The translations under genes and the position numbers were made by a program. Of a stretch of 51,179 nucleotides of DNA, positions 33,820-41,963 are shown in pieces. The notes beneath the pieces were generated by a model. That model made no database searches, was not told the origin of the DNA, and worked only from the letters and a program-made list of their open reading frames with translations. Origin of the DNA: DASRJW01 sp964567755 (GTDB taxonomy: Bacteria; Krumholzibacteriota; Krumholzibacteriia; G020349025); contig CAZMNW010000002.1 in NCBI GenBank assembly GCA_964567755.1, positions 1-51,179 of the forward strand. Reading direction: 5' to 3'. Each line of letters opens with the position of its first letter. The first letter of the stretch is position 1.

Positions 33820-34149
33820 TCACGGACAAGACTCCAGGATCCGGATCAGCGACACGGTGCAGCCCACGATGCCGCCCGGCCCCGGGCTGCTGCAGGTACG
33901 GAATGCGTCCCCGATCGCAGACAAGCATTCGAGGCTCAACTGTGGAACGACGAGCGCCTGCAGTAGTGCTCGTCGCGGCTGCTGCGCTGCCGCCGTCCCT
34001 GATTCGTGACCCGTTCGTCCACTCGTGAACGAAACGGCAAGCATACAGACGAAGAGCAACGGAACCAGGGTTCGAATCCCACCAGCGGTGCACGATTGTC
34101 GCCGGTTCCGAGATCCACTCGTCTTGATTCGAGACCAAATCGACATCAT
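33820..34149 (-). CDS. Small Cys-rich exported protein of unknown function
   Basis: This predicted 109-aa protein starts at ATG 34149, overlapping the stop of the lamin-tail gene as ATGA, with GGGAGG upstream. A hydrophobic segment (LVPLLFVCMLAVSF) near residues 28-41 could be a signal peptide after a long basic N-region. The C-terminal half has several Cys (CLSAIGDAFRTC, VGCTV, ESCP). No family is recognised. The overlap and ribosome site argue for a real gene; its composition alone would not. Confidence 0.5.
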   Translation of the reverse strand: MMSIWSRIKTSGSRNRRQSCTAGGIRTLVPLLFVCMLAVSFTSGRTGHESGTAAAQQPRRALLQALVVPQLSLECLSAIGDAFRTCSSPGPGGIVGCTVSLIRILESCP

Positions 34150-34796
34150 GGCATCCTCCCAACCTTGTAACGCTGTTTGACGTCGCCCCAGGTGGTGGCA
34201 TCGACGGGCACCGGGCAGCCGTTCGGCAGCCCAGGCGTCGGCGGGCAGTTGGTCCCGAGCGGCGCCGTTGTTCCCGTGTAGGGGTTGAGCGAATCGAAGA
34301 CGAACCAGGTCGCGGCCCCATCGGGGTGGCGGCCGGTCGAACGATCGTCCAGGCCTTCGTGCGCGGCGTAGCTGTATTCGTCGACGAGAATCGTATCGAC
34401 ACCGCTTACTTGGAAAAGCCGGACGGTGTCGCCGGCGTTGTTGAGCGACAGCCCTACGATACTGGCGCCGGTTGCCGTCTCCCACGCCGCGCTCTGGCTG
34501 CCGTAGACCACTTGGATGGCGCCGGGCGCCAGCATGCCGCCGAAGCCGAAGCGGAAGACGTTACTGGCGTCGGTCACATAGAGACCTTCCAACGACACCG
34601 CCGTTGTGCCGATGTTGACGATCTCCAGCCACTCGTCGTTGCGGAAGTTCGCGGTACCGTCGGCATCCCAATCCACCACCGGATCGGCGAGGAGCTCGTT
34701 AATCATCACCTGCCCTCGACACGCTTCGACGGGGAATGACGTGAGTCCCAACCAAACGAGGAAGCCGATGGCAGGATTCTGAAACACTGTACGCAT
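34146..34796 (-). CDS. Secreted lamin-tail-domain (LTD) protein
   Basis: This 216-aa protein has a signal peptide (GFLVWLGLTSFPVEA). A lamin-tail Ig-like domain follows: VMINELLADPVVDWDADG, NDEWLEIVNIGTTAVSLEG, a Gly-rich strand region and LNNAGDTVRLF. LTD domains in secreted bacterial proteins usually accompany nuclease or anchoring modules; here the domain is alone. The C-terminus (PVPVDATTWGDVKQRYK) resembles the segment that often ends LTD proteins of FCB-related bacteria. It is divergent from pdxR and coupled to the small Cys-rich gene. Confidence 0.8.
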   Translation of the reverse strand: MRTVFQNPAIGFLVWLGLTSFPVEACRGQVMINELLADPVVDWDADGTANFRNDEWLEIVNIGTTAVSLEGLYVTDASNVFRFGFGGMLAPGAIQVVYGSQSAAWETATGASIVGLSLNNAGDTVRLFQVSGVDTILVDEYSYAAHEGLDDRSTGRHPDGAATWFVFDSLNPYTGTTAPLGTNCPPTPGLPNGCPVPVDATTWGDVKQRYKVGRMP

Positions 34797-34997
34797 GCTT
34801 CTTCAACCCTTTGGGAGGGATGGGTGTCGGGGCGGTCGAGCGAAAAGCAGCTTCCGTTCCGTGGCGAATCCGGCCTGTGAGCCGGGGCGGCCGTCCTGGA
34901 GTGAAAGGCCGAATGTCGACGTCGGCGACAGCAACTGTTCACTGCCTGCGCAGCCCCCCGCTTTGAACTCTAGACAGACACCGGCCAAGCTACTGGC

Positions 34998-35109
34998 ACC
35001 AGTCCACGCCAAATGGACCAGTCCAATATACCGCATCATTTTGCTAAAAATGGCCCTTGCGCAGTTCTAGCCGGAATACTAACCTTGGATCGCTAGTTTG
35101 GACCGTCCA
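34998..35109. promoter_or_regulatory. Candidate PdxR operator: repeated ACCAGTCCA-type motifs
   Basis: ACCAGTCCA occurs at 34998-35006 and again at 35017-35025, 19 bases apart. The second lies in a palindrome TGGACCAGTCCA (35014-35025). A related palindrome TGGACCGTCCA lies at 35099-35109, just before the pdxR ribosome site. MocR-family regulators bind repeated elements at such spacing and often repress their own gene. The assignment to PdxR is inference. The rest of the 34797-35121 gap shows no gene. Confidence 0.5.
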
Positions 35110-35121
35110 TTTGGAGAGACC

Positions 35122-36639
35122 ATGCAGCTCGTCCTCGAACGCGCGAGCGATTCGCCGCTCCACCGGCAGATCGAGACCCAGATTCGCAGCCTGATCGAGA
35201 CCGGTGACTTGGCCGCGGGCAGTCGTCTGCCTGCAACCCGAGGCCTGGCGCGTCGCCTGGGTGTGAATCGCGCGACGGTGACATCCGCCTACGACTCGCT
35301 CGCTGCCGCAGGCCTCGTGGAAGCGCGCGTCGGGCATGGCACGCGTGTCGTCGGCCGCGCGCGGTTCGCTGTTGGTCGTCGAACCTCAACGACCACGCCC
35401 CAACGCTCGCGTTGGACCGATCGGCTCGCTGCCGGCCTGGATGGACTCCTCCCGCAGGCGGAGGCAGATTCAGGGATCGAAGTCCACGGCAACGGCGCCA
35501 TCGACTTCACCGGTCTCATTCCGGACGAGCGCTTCTTCCCCATGGACAGTTTGCGCCGCTGCCTCGACGACGTGCTGCGTCGCGACGGCGAACCCTTGTT
35601 GCAGTACGGCGCCACGTGCGGACATCCACCGTTCCGCGACATGATCGCGCATCGCCTGCGCCTCGGCGGCATGCGCGTCGATGCCGAGGAGATCCTGGTG
35701 GTGAACGGCGCGCAGCAGGGCTTGGAGCTCGTGTGCAGGGCACTGCTCGATCCGGGCGATACCGTCGTCGTCGAGTCCCCGACCTACGGCAACTTGCTGG
35801 CCTTGTTGCGCCTGCATCGCGCCGACATCGCCCCAGTGCCGATGACCGCAGACGGCATCGACCTGGAAGAGCTGCAACAGGTGCTGACACGGCGCCGGGT
35901 CAAGTTCCTCTACACCATGCCGCACTTCCAGAATCCCACCGGGATCTCGACGCAGCTCGCCCATCGCAAGCGGCTGCTCGAGATCGCCTCCCGGCACGAC
36001 CTTGCCATCCTCGAGGATGGATTCGAGGAAGAATTGCGCTGGGATGGCGGCGAAGTGCTGTCGCTGCGGGCGCTCGATCAGGAGGGCCGCGTCTGCTACG
36101 TCGGCACGTTCTCGAAGGGCCTGTGCCCAGGCTTCCGCATCGGCTGGTTGGTGGCCGACCGAGCGTTGGTGACGCGACTCGCGCACCTCAAACGCACGAC
36201 TGATTTCCACAGCTCCGTCCTGCTGCAGGCGGCGCTTGCCGAGTTCTGTCGGCGCGGTGAGTACGACAAACACCTGCGCCGACTGCGCAAGGTCTACCGC
36301 GCGCGCATGGCACGCACTGCCGAAGCGCTGACGGCGCACATGCCCGAGGGCACGCGCTGGCGCATCCCGGCGGGCGGCTACAGCATCTGGCTCGAGCTGC
36401 CGACTGGCGTGGCCGACGAAGAGCTCGCCGCGCGTGTCGCTCGCGACGGCGTGCACATTTCTCCGGGGCGGCACTTCTTCACCAGCGATCCGGGGGTTGG
36501 CTGCGCGCGACTTTCGATCAGCCGCACGGACGAGGAAGAGATCGACAAAGGCCTCGCGATCGTCGGCAAGCATTTGCACACACTCGTGCTCGAGGCCGGG
36601 AAGCGCGATCGCCCGAGTGGCGCGCGCCCGTACGTCTGA
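35122..36639 (+). CDS. pdxR: MocR-family (PdxR-like) transcriptional regulator
   Basis: This 505-aa fusion has a GntR-type winged helix (about 1-75: SPLHRQIETQIRSLIETG, SRLPATRGLARRLGVNRATV) and an aminotransferase-fold effector domain (130-490). PLP-binding features are NPTG (271-274), ILEDGFEEEL and GTFSKGLCPGFRIGW with the PLP lysine Lys332. The ATG at 35122 follows GGAG; a TTG at 35098 is possible but lacks a site. It precedes pdxS and pdxT on the same strand by 79 bases, so it probably senses PLP and controls its synthesis. Candidate binding repeats lie upstream. Confidence 0.9.
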   Translation: MQLVLERASDSPLHRQIETQIRSLIETGDLAAGSRLPATRGLARRLGVNRATVTSAYDSLAAAGLVEARVGHGTRVVGRARFAVGRRTSTTTPQRSRWTDRLAAGLDGLLPQAEADSGIEVHGNGAIDFTGLIPDERFFPMDSLRRCLDDVLRRDGEPLLQYGATCGHPPFRDMIAHRLRLGGMRVDAEEILVVNGAQQGLELVCRALLDPGDTVVVESPTYGNLLALLRLHRADIAPVPMTADGIDLEELQQVLTRRRVKFLYTMPHFQNPTGISTQLAHRKRLLEIASRHDLAILEDGFEEELRWDGGEVLSLRALDQEGRVCYVGTFSKGLCPGFRIGWLVADRALVTRLAHLKRTTDFHSSVLLQAALAEFCRRGEYDKHLRRLRKVYRARMARTAEALTAHMPEGTRWRIPAGGYSIWLELPTGVADEELAARVARDGVHISPGRHFFTSDPGVGCARLSISRTDEEEIDKGLAIVGKHLHTLVLEAGKRDRPSGARPYV

Positions 36640-36718
36640 CACGGGGCACGCGACGCGGCAGCGTCCATCAGATCCGAACGCTGCACACGTTTCACCGCAC
36701 GACGAGGGAGGAAGGAAC

Positions 36719-37597
36719 ATGGACAACGACATTCGCGCCAAGCGTGGCCTGGCCGAGATGCTGCGCAACGGTGTCATCATGGACGTCACCAACGCCGAAC
36801 AAGCAAAGATCGCCGAGCGCGCCGGCGCCGTCGCCGTGATGGCGCTCGAGCGCGTGCCGGCGGACATTCGCGCCGAAGGTGGCGTGGCGCGCATGGCTTC
36901 CATCGACAGGATCCGCGAGATCCAGGAAGTGGTGTCCATCCCGGTCATGGCCAAGTGCCGCATCGGCCACTTCGCGGAAGCGCAGGTGCTCGAAGCTCTC
37001 GACGTCGATTTCATCGACGAGAGCGAGGTGCTCACGCCCGCCGACGACGAGCATCATGTCGACAAGTGGGCGTTCAAGGTGCCGTTCGTCTGCGGCTGCC
37101 GAGATCTCGGCGAAGCCCTCCGGCGCATCGCCGAAGGCGCAGCTCTCATCCGCACCAAGGGCGAGGCCGGTTCGGGCAACATCGTCGAGGCCGTGCGTCA
37201 CCTGCGCAAGGTGCACACGCAGATCCGTCGCTTGACGGTCCTCGGTGAGGAAGAGCTCGTGCACGAGGCGAAGGAGCTCGGCGCGCCGGTGGACCTCGTG
37301 CGCTGGGTGCGCGAGCACGGCACCTTGCCGGTGCCGAACTTCGCCGCCGGCGGCGTCGCAACCCCCGCCGATGCGGCGCTCGTCATGCAGCTCGGCGCCG
37401 AAACGGTCTTCGTCGGCTCCGGCATCTTCAAGTCGGAAGATCCGGCGGCCCGCGCGCGCGCCATCGTGCACGCAGTGCTGCACTTCAAGGAACCGGCCGA
37501 GGTGTTGAAGGCCTGCGCGGGCCTCGCCGCAGCCATGCCGGGTCTCGACATACGCAAGATCGAGGAGAAGGACCTGTTGCAGACGCGCGGCTGGTAG
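36719..37597 (+). CDS. pdxS: Pyridoxal 5'-phosphate synthase, synthase subunit
   Basis: This 292-aa TIM-barrel enzyme makes PLP from ribose 5-phosphate, glyceraldehyde 3-phosphate and ammonia. Key residues are visible: Asp22 (IMDVTN), Lys79 (VMAKCRIGHF) and Lys147 (LIRTKGEAGSGN), equivalent to Asp24, Lys81 and Lys149 of the Bacillus protein. The C-terminal tail is present. A long purine-rich GAGGGAGGAAGG leads into the ATG. Ammonia comes from PdxT, encoded next. Length is typical. Confidence 0.96.
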   Translation: MDNDIRAKRGLAEMLRNGVIMDVTNAEQAKIAERAGAVAVMALERVPADIRAEGGVARMASIDRIREIQEVVSIPVMAKCRIGHFAEAQVLEALDVDFIDESEVLTPADDEHHVDKWAFKVPFVCGCRDLGEALRRIAEGAALIRTKGEAGSGNIVEAVRHLRKVHTQIRRLTVLGEEELVHEAKELGAPVDLVRWVREHGTLPVPNFAAGGVATPADAALVMQLGAETVFVGSGIFKSEDPAARARAIVHAVLHFKEPAEVLKACAGLAAAMPGLDIRKIEEKDLLQTRGW

Positions 37598-37670
37598 TGA
37601 TTCGACTCGTTCGCTGAGCGAAGCTCGTTGGAGTAGCCCATCTTTCGACATGGTGGAAACGGAGCGGCGC

Positions 37671-38282
37671 ATGCACGTCGGTGTGCTGGCCTTGCAGGGT
37701 GATATTCAGGCGCACGAGCGCGTGCTGCAACGACTCGGCGTCGCGTGGCGCGAGGTGCGGCGTCCGCGCGATCTCGACGGGCTCCAGGGCCTCGTGCTCC
37801 CGGGTGGCGAGAGCACGACGATGTGGCATTTCATGCGCGCCAACGGATTGGATGTGGCGCTACGCGACTTCGCGGCCGCCGGCGGCGCCATGTTCGGCAC
37901 CTGCGCCGGAGCCATCCTCCTCGCGCGCGACGTGCAAAACCCCGCGGGCACCGGCCTCGGCATCTTAGACATCAACGTGCAACGCAACGGCTACGGCCGC
38001 CAGACCCAGAGTCGCGTAGCAACCGCTACCTGCGATGATGTCGAGATCCCCGAGATCGAAACCGTTCTCATCCGCGCACCGCGAATTCTGCGCGTTGGCC
38101 CGGAAGTCCGCGTGCGTGCATCGATCGGCGACGAACCCGTTTGGGTTGAATCCGGTCACGTCATGGCGACCACGTTTCATCCCGAACTCTCCGACGAGCT
38201 GCGCCCGCATCGGCGTTTCCTCGAACTCGCCTCCATGTCACCCGTGTTCGCCTTCCTGCCTCAAGCCCAAGTCGCGTACTGA
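37671..38282 (+). CDS. pdxT: Pyridoxal 5'-phosphate synthase, glutaminase subunit
   Basis: This 203-aa class I glutamine amidotransferase has the family start VGVLALQGDIQAHE, PGGEST (44-49), nucleophile Cys78 in GTCAGAILLA, and the His170/Glu172 pair in TTFHPELS. It releases ammonia from glutamine for PdxS. The ATG at 37671 follows GGAG; an ATG at 37650 would add seven residues without a site. It lies 73 bases after pdxS. Confidence 0.95.
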   Translation: MHVGVLALQGDIQAHERVLQRLGVAWREVRRPRDLDGLQGLVLPGGESTTMWHFMRANGLDVALRDFAAAGGAMFGTCAGAILLARDVQNPAGTGLGILDINVQRNGYGRQTQSRVATATCDDVEIPEIETVLIRAPRILRVGPEVRVRASIGDEPVWVESGHVMATTFHPELSDELRPHRRFLELASMSPVFAFLPQAQVAY

Positions 38283-38352
38283 CCTCGGCGGCTTCTTCCC
38301 TGTGGTCTCTCCTGCGCGCTCCGACCGGCCCCGACGCATGGCGTCATGGGAC

Positions 38353-38382
38353 TTGACGATTCGACCAAAGTCGAATAATTAT
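38353..38382 (+). promoter_or_regulatory. Promoter with overlapping inverted-repeat operator for the DUF4143 ATPase gene
   Basis: TTGACG (38353-38358) and AATTAT (38377-38382) are 18 bases apart. The spacer holds a perfect inverted repeat ATTCGAC-CAAA-GTCGAAT (38359-38376). The expected transcription start falls at or next to the ATG at 38389, and no Shine-Dalgarno sequence is seen, so the message may be leaderless. The AT-rich patch contrasts with its surroundings. Confidence 0.5.
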
Positions 38383-38388
38383 TCTAGT

Positions 38389-39630
38389 ATGATCGAATCT
38401 TCAGGCATAAGTCTCCGGAGGTGTCTGGACCTCCTGCGTCAGCGCCTGGCAGAACCTGCCCCGGGGCGGATCCAGCTTCTCACGGGCCCGCGTCAGGTCG
38501 GAAAAAGCACCCTGCTCCTCGAGCTCGTCGAGATGCTGGGTGATCGCGGAATGTACGTTGCAGCCGACGGGCCCGAGGCTGCGCTCCCCGGCTTTTGGGA
38601 ACGCACCTGGCAGCGGGCAGAGGAAATCTCCAGCGCTCATGATCGTGCAGTTCTCGTGATCGACGAAGTGCAGCACTGGCCCGACTGGTCGGCCCGCCTC
38701 AAGGGACAGTGGGATCGTGTGCGCCGCAAGCGCCTTGGGCTGCACATCGTGGCCAGCGGCTCGTCTGCTCTCCGACTGTCACGCGGCTCGCGCGAGAGTC
38801 TCGCCGGCCGTTTCGAACGTTTGACTCTCGGCCACTGGTCGGCAGCGGCCCTTGTCGAGAGGTTTGGCCTCGATCCTGAGGCAAGCGCGGGGCTCATCGT
38901 GCGGTTGGGGGCATACCCCGGCGCGTTTGATCTGCGCAACGACCCGATGCGTTGGAACGCCTACCTGCGCGACAGCATCCTCGAACCGGCAATCGGGCGC
39001 GACATCCTCGCGTTCGCCGACGTCCGCCGGCCCGAACTCTTGCGGCAAGTCTTCGCCATCGCCGCCGCGTCGCCGGCGCAAATCGTCTCCCTGCAAAAAC
39101 TCCAAGGACAGCTCCAAGACCGAGGTGCGCTGGACACCATCGCCCATTATCTGCGGCTGCTCGAAGAAGCGTATCTCGTCGCGGCTTTGCCGAAACATTC
39201 CTCTCGACCCATGCGTCAGCGGGCTGCACCACCCAAGCTCGTGACCTTGAGCAATGCCCTGATGGCAGTCGTGGATCCACGCGGTATCCCGCAGCTGGAC
39301 CGAGACCCCATTCGCTTCGGATTCTGGGTAGAGAACGCCTGCCTCGCCCATGCGTGGAACTCGGGGCAACGGGTGGCTTACTGGCGCGAAGAACCGATCG
39401 AGGTCGATGGAATCCTCGATGGTTCCTGGGGATCCTGGGCAATCGAGGTCAAGACCGGCAACTTCAGCGCTTCCGACATGCGTGGTCTCGCAGAGTTCAC
39501 GCGGCGCTTCCCTGCCTATCACCCTTTGGTCGTGTGCGATTCGGCGCAGATCGCAACAGCCGCGCGTCTCGGTTTGCCCGCGACGAGCTGGCAACGCTTT
39601 CTTGTCGAAGGCCCACCCGGGAAGCGCTGA
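38389..39630 (+). CDS. DUF4143-type AAA-like ATPase
   Basis: This 413-aa P-loop ATPase has Walker A GPRQVGKST (33-41), Walker B VLVIDEVQHWPDW, VASGSSALRLSRG as sensor region, and FERLTLGHW. The C-terminal DUF4143 restriction-endonuclease-like domain follows (RFGFWVENACLAHAW, and SWAIEVKTGNFS with an ExK element). Such ATPases are widespread, often sporadically distributed and of unknown function. The ATG at 38389 was chosen because upstream ATGs lack any site. It is a solitary gene after pdxT, followed by convergent lipoprotein genes. Patchy distribution and the AT-rich promoter hint at transfer. Confidence 0.85.
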   Translation: MIESSGISLRRCLDLLRQRLAEPAPGRIQLLTGPRQVGKSTLLLELVEMLGDRGMYVAADGPEAALPGFWERTWQRAEEISSAHDRAVLVIDEVQHWPDWSARLKGQWDRVRRKRLGLHIVASGSSALRLSRGSRESLAGRFERLTLGHWSAAALVERFGLDPEASAGLIVRLGAYPGAFDLRNDPMRWNAYLRDSILEPAIGRDILAFADVRRPELLRQVFAIAAASPAQIVSLQKLQGQLQDRGALDTIAHYLRLLEEAYLVAALPKHSSRPMRQRAAPPKLVTLSNALMAVVDPRGIPQLDRDPIRFGFWVENACLAHAWNSGQRVAYWREEPIEVDGILDGSWGSWAIEVKTGNFSASDMRGLAEFTRRFPAYHPLVVCDSAQIATAARLGLPATSWQRFLVEGPPGKR

Positions 39631-39671
39631 AGTTGCAGGATTATTTCGCTCCTCGTATCGGCGCTGCCGCC

Positions 39672-40808
39672 GAGATCTGGACCGTTACGGCTTCCTCCAG
39701 TTGGGATGCAGCCCTCCGGATTTGAGGAGGACGGTTTTCGTGCCCGTGTCGAGCTCGCGCTTCACCATCGCGAGACTGCTGGCGCTTATCTCCTGATAGA
39801 CGATGTATTCACCGTCGGCTGAAAAATTAGGATGCCGGCCGAGCTGCACGGTCAACACAGGTGCCACCCCAGGAGTTGCAAGGTCGAATAGGTAGATGTC
39901 CTGCTCGTTGCCAACCCCAGTGAAGCGAGGCAGCACCAGCGTCGTCGCTCTTTGCCCACGCCCCCAATCGCCGACACCTCCGTCCCAGGCGCGAACATCC
40001 GTTGCAGTTCCCATGGCGTGATCGACGAGCACGATGACCCCGTTTCCCGTGCCACGGCTTACTTTCAGGGCGATTTGTGTTCCATCCGGGCTCCAAGCAA
40101 GACTACTGAAGTACCAGTCCGCGCCACCACCCGGCTCGGAATACAGGACCTTGGGACAAGGATCGCTCGGGTTCGGCCATGGACAGCCCGCGGAGGGGAT
40201 CAGCAACAGGACCGACTCGCTGGAAGGGCCTTGGGCGGTGACTGCGATCTCGTTGCCTGCGGACGACCACGCGACGTCCGAAAACGTGTTGTACTGACCT
40301 GGCGCCAGCAACTGTATCGCGTTCGTCCCGTCCACGTTCACTCGCCAAGCTCCGTAATTCAAAGTGGAGTTGACGGTGTAAGCGATGGCGGTGCCAGCCG
40401 GCTCCCAGCTGATGTCGGTGAAGAATGTTCCTCCGCCCGGACAGCTGATCGTCGCAACATTGCTACCGTCAACCGCCATCCCACGGATGCAGTACTGGCG
40501 GTTTCCAGAGGGACTGCCCTGGATTCGGACGCTCTCGATGAACGCGATCTCTCGTGGCCCGCCTCCTCCCGGAGGCGGCGGCTTGTCGACCGTCGCTGTG
40601 GTGATCGAATCCGGATCCTCGCACCCCGGCGCTGCCATCAAACCGAGCGCCAGAGCGAGGAGAAACATGCCACACCGTTTCATCTGAATCCTCCTCCTTA
40701 ACTGCACCATATCGCCGCCCCTGATTTCGGAAACCGATGGCAGCTGACTCGCCTCCGCAGCCTCGAGATCTTGACCGTTACGGCTTCCTCCAGTTCGGAT
40801 GCAATCCT
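39672..40808 (-). repeat. Duplicated 3' ends of the two adjacent PD40 genes
   Basis: The 13 bases following each stop codon are nearly identical (GAGATCTGGACCG at 39672 and GAGATCTTGACCG at 40765), and the homology continues into both coding regions. The duplication unit therefore included at least part of the downstream spacer, as expected for a tandem duplication. Confidence 0.6.
39685..40683 (-). CDS. PD40-repeat beta-propeller lipoprotein, copy 1
   Basis: This 332-aa lipoprotein has a signal peptide ending at Cys21 (LMAAPGC) and a proline/glycine linker (KPPPPGGGG). TolB-like PD40 blades follow, each marked by patterns such as DISWEPAGTAIAY, DVAWSSAGNEIAV, SLAWSPDGTQIAL and HPNFSADGEYIVYQE. 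It ends in GLHPNWRKP. Two inserted Cys (CPWPNPSDPCP) may form a disulfide. AAGGAGGAGG precedes the ATG at 40683. It is very close to copy 2 next door. Its role is unknown; such propellers usually bind proteins or peptides at the cell surface or periplasm. Confidence 0.85.
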   Translation of the reverse strand: MKRCGMFLLALALGLMAAPGCEDPDSITTATVDKPPPPGGGGPREIAFIESVRIQGSPSGNRQYCIRGMAVDGSNVATISCPGGGTFFTDISWEPAGTAIAYTVNSTLNYGAWRVNVDGTNAIQLLAPGQYNTFSDVAWSSAGNEIAVTAQGPSSESVLLLIPSAGCPWPNPSDPCPKVLYSEPGGGADWYFSSLAWSPDGTQIALKVSRGTGNGVIVLVDHAMGTATDVRAWDGGVGDWGRGQRATTLVLPRFTGVGNEQDIYLFDLATPGVAPVLTVQLGRHPNFSADGEYIVYQEISASSLAMVKRELDTGTKTVLLKSGGLHPNWRKP

Positions 40809-41743
40809 CCGGCTTTCAGGACGGTCCGGGTGCCCGTGTCGAGCTCGCGCTTCACCATCGAGAAGTTGCCGCTCGTCTCCTGGTACACGATGTACTCGCC
40901 GTCCGCCGAGAAGTTGGGGTGACGTCCGTGTTGAACCGCGAGCGATGGCGCCACGCTCGGCGTCGCTAGGTCGAAGAGATAGATGCTCTGATCAACCCCG
41001 TCACCGGTGAATTGAGCAAGCACCAGAGTCGTAGCTCGCGGTCCACGCCCCCAGTCGCCGACGCTTCCGACCCACGGCCGGACGTCCGAGGCCACCCCGG
41101 TGGACCGCTCGACGAGCACGATGAACTCGTTGCCCTGACCGCGCATGACATGGAGCGCGATCTGCGTCCCATCGGGGCTCCAGGCCAGGCTTCCGAAGCG
41201 ATGATTCGTGCCGCTTGGTTCGGAGTACAGAACGGTCGGGCATGGGTCGCTCGGGTTGGGCCAGGGGCAACCCGTGGGCGGGACGAGGAGTAGCACGGGC
41301 TCGCCGCCCGGACCGTCGCCTGTCACCGCGATCTCGTTGCCCACCGAAGACCACGCCAGGTCATCGAACCCCGAATACGTGCCGGATGCCAGCAGCTGCT
41401 GCGTATTCGATCCATTCACGTTCACCCGCCAGAGGCCGTAGTTCGGGTTGGTGGTGACGAGATAAGCGACCGCTGTTCCAGCCGGCTCCCAGCTGATGTC
41501 GGTGAAAAATGTTCCCCCGGGACAGGTGATCGTTCCAATGTTGCTACCATCCGCGGCGATGGACTTGATGCAGTAGCCCGTCTTCGAAGACAACCACACG
41601 TAAGCGATGTCCTGCGGCGCTCCACCCCCAGGTGGCGGCGGCTTCTCGATCGTCGCTTCAGTGATCGAACCTGGATCCTCACAACCGAGAATCCCAATCA
41701 GCCCGAGCACCAGGACTGCCAACAATCTGCTGTCGCGTTTCAT
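40778..41743 (-). CDS. PD40-repeat beta-propeller lipoprotein, copy 2
   Basis: This 321-aa paralogue of copy 1 has the same layout: lipobox GILGC with Cys21, KPPPPGGG linker, the same PD40 blades (TDISWEPAGTAVAY, DLAWSSVGNEIAV, SLAWSPDGTQIAL, HPNFSADGEYIVYQE) and the end GLHPNWRKP. Differences are concentrated in blade loops (for example HVMRGQGNEFIVLVERS). It is separated from copy 1 by 94 bases. Close similarity, including 3' flanks, shows a recent tandem duplication. Confidence 0.85.
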   Translation of the reverse strand: MKRDSRLLAVLVLGLIGILGCEDPGSITEATIEKPPPPGGGAPQDIAYVWLSSKTGYCIKSIAADGSNIGTITCPGGTFFTDISWEPAGTAVAYLVTTNPNYGLWRVNVNGSNTQQLLASGTYSGFDDLAWSSVGNEIAVTGDGPGGEPVLLLVPPTGCPWPNPSDPCPTVLYSEPSGTNHRFGSLAWSPDGTQIALHVMRGQGNEFIVLVERSTGVASDVRPWVGSVGDWGRGPRATTLVLAQFTGDGVDQSIYLFDLATPSVAPSLAVQHGRHPNFSADGEYIVYQETSGNFSMVKRELDTGTRTVLKAGGLHPNWRKP

Positions 41744-41799
41744 CGCAACCTCATTTCTGCCGATCCACTTCTACAGCACGCTTCGATAATGACCGGCTC

Positions 41800-41873
41800 T
41801 TAAGGCTTCCTCCAGTTGGGATGCAGCCCTCCGCTTCTCAGGACGGTTCGGGTGCCCTGCTCCTCGAGCTCCC
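41800..41873 (-). pseudogene. 3' remnant of a further PD40 lipoprotein gene
   Basis: On the minus strand this stretch encodes ELEEQGTRTVLRSGGLHPNWRKP followed by TAA, matching the last ~20 residues of copies 1 and 2 (RELDTGTRTVLKAGGLHPNW...). Nothing upstream matches the rest of the gene, so it is a deletion relic between copy 2 and the 652-aa gene. Confidence 0.8.
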
Positions 41874-41963
41874 GAATGCCAAGCATGTTCGAGTGCGACC
41901 ACCAGCATGGTCGCACTCGAACCGACTTCCACGATCCAGGCCTCTGGCACTTCATTCATGCCG

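Noticed and set aside
34067..34080. A tRNA-like T-loop sequence, AGGGTTCGAATCCC
   Set aside because: The outer T-stem pairs fail and no matching acceptor stem, D-arm or anticodon arm is found upstream at tRNA distance. The stretch lies inside the small Cys-rich gene.
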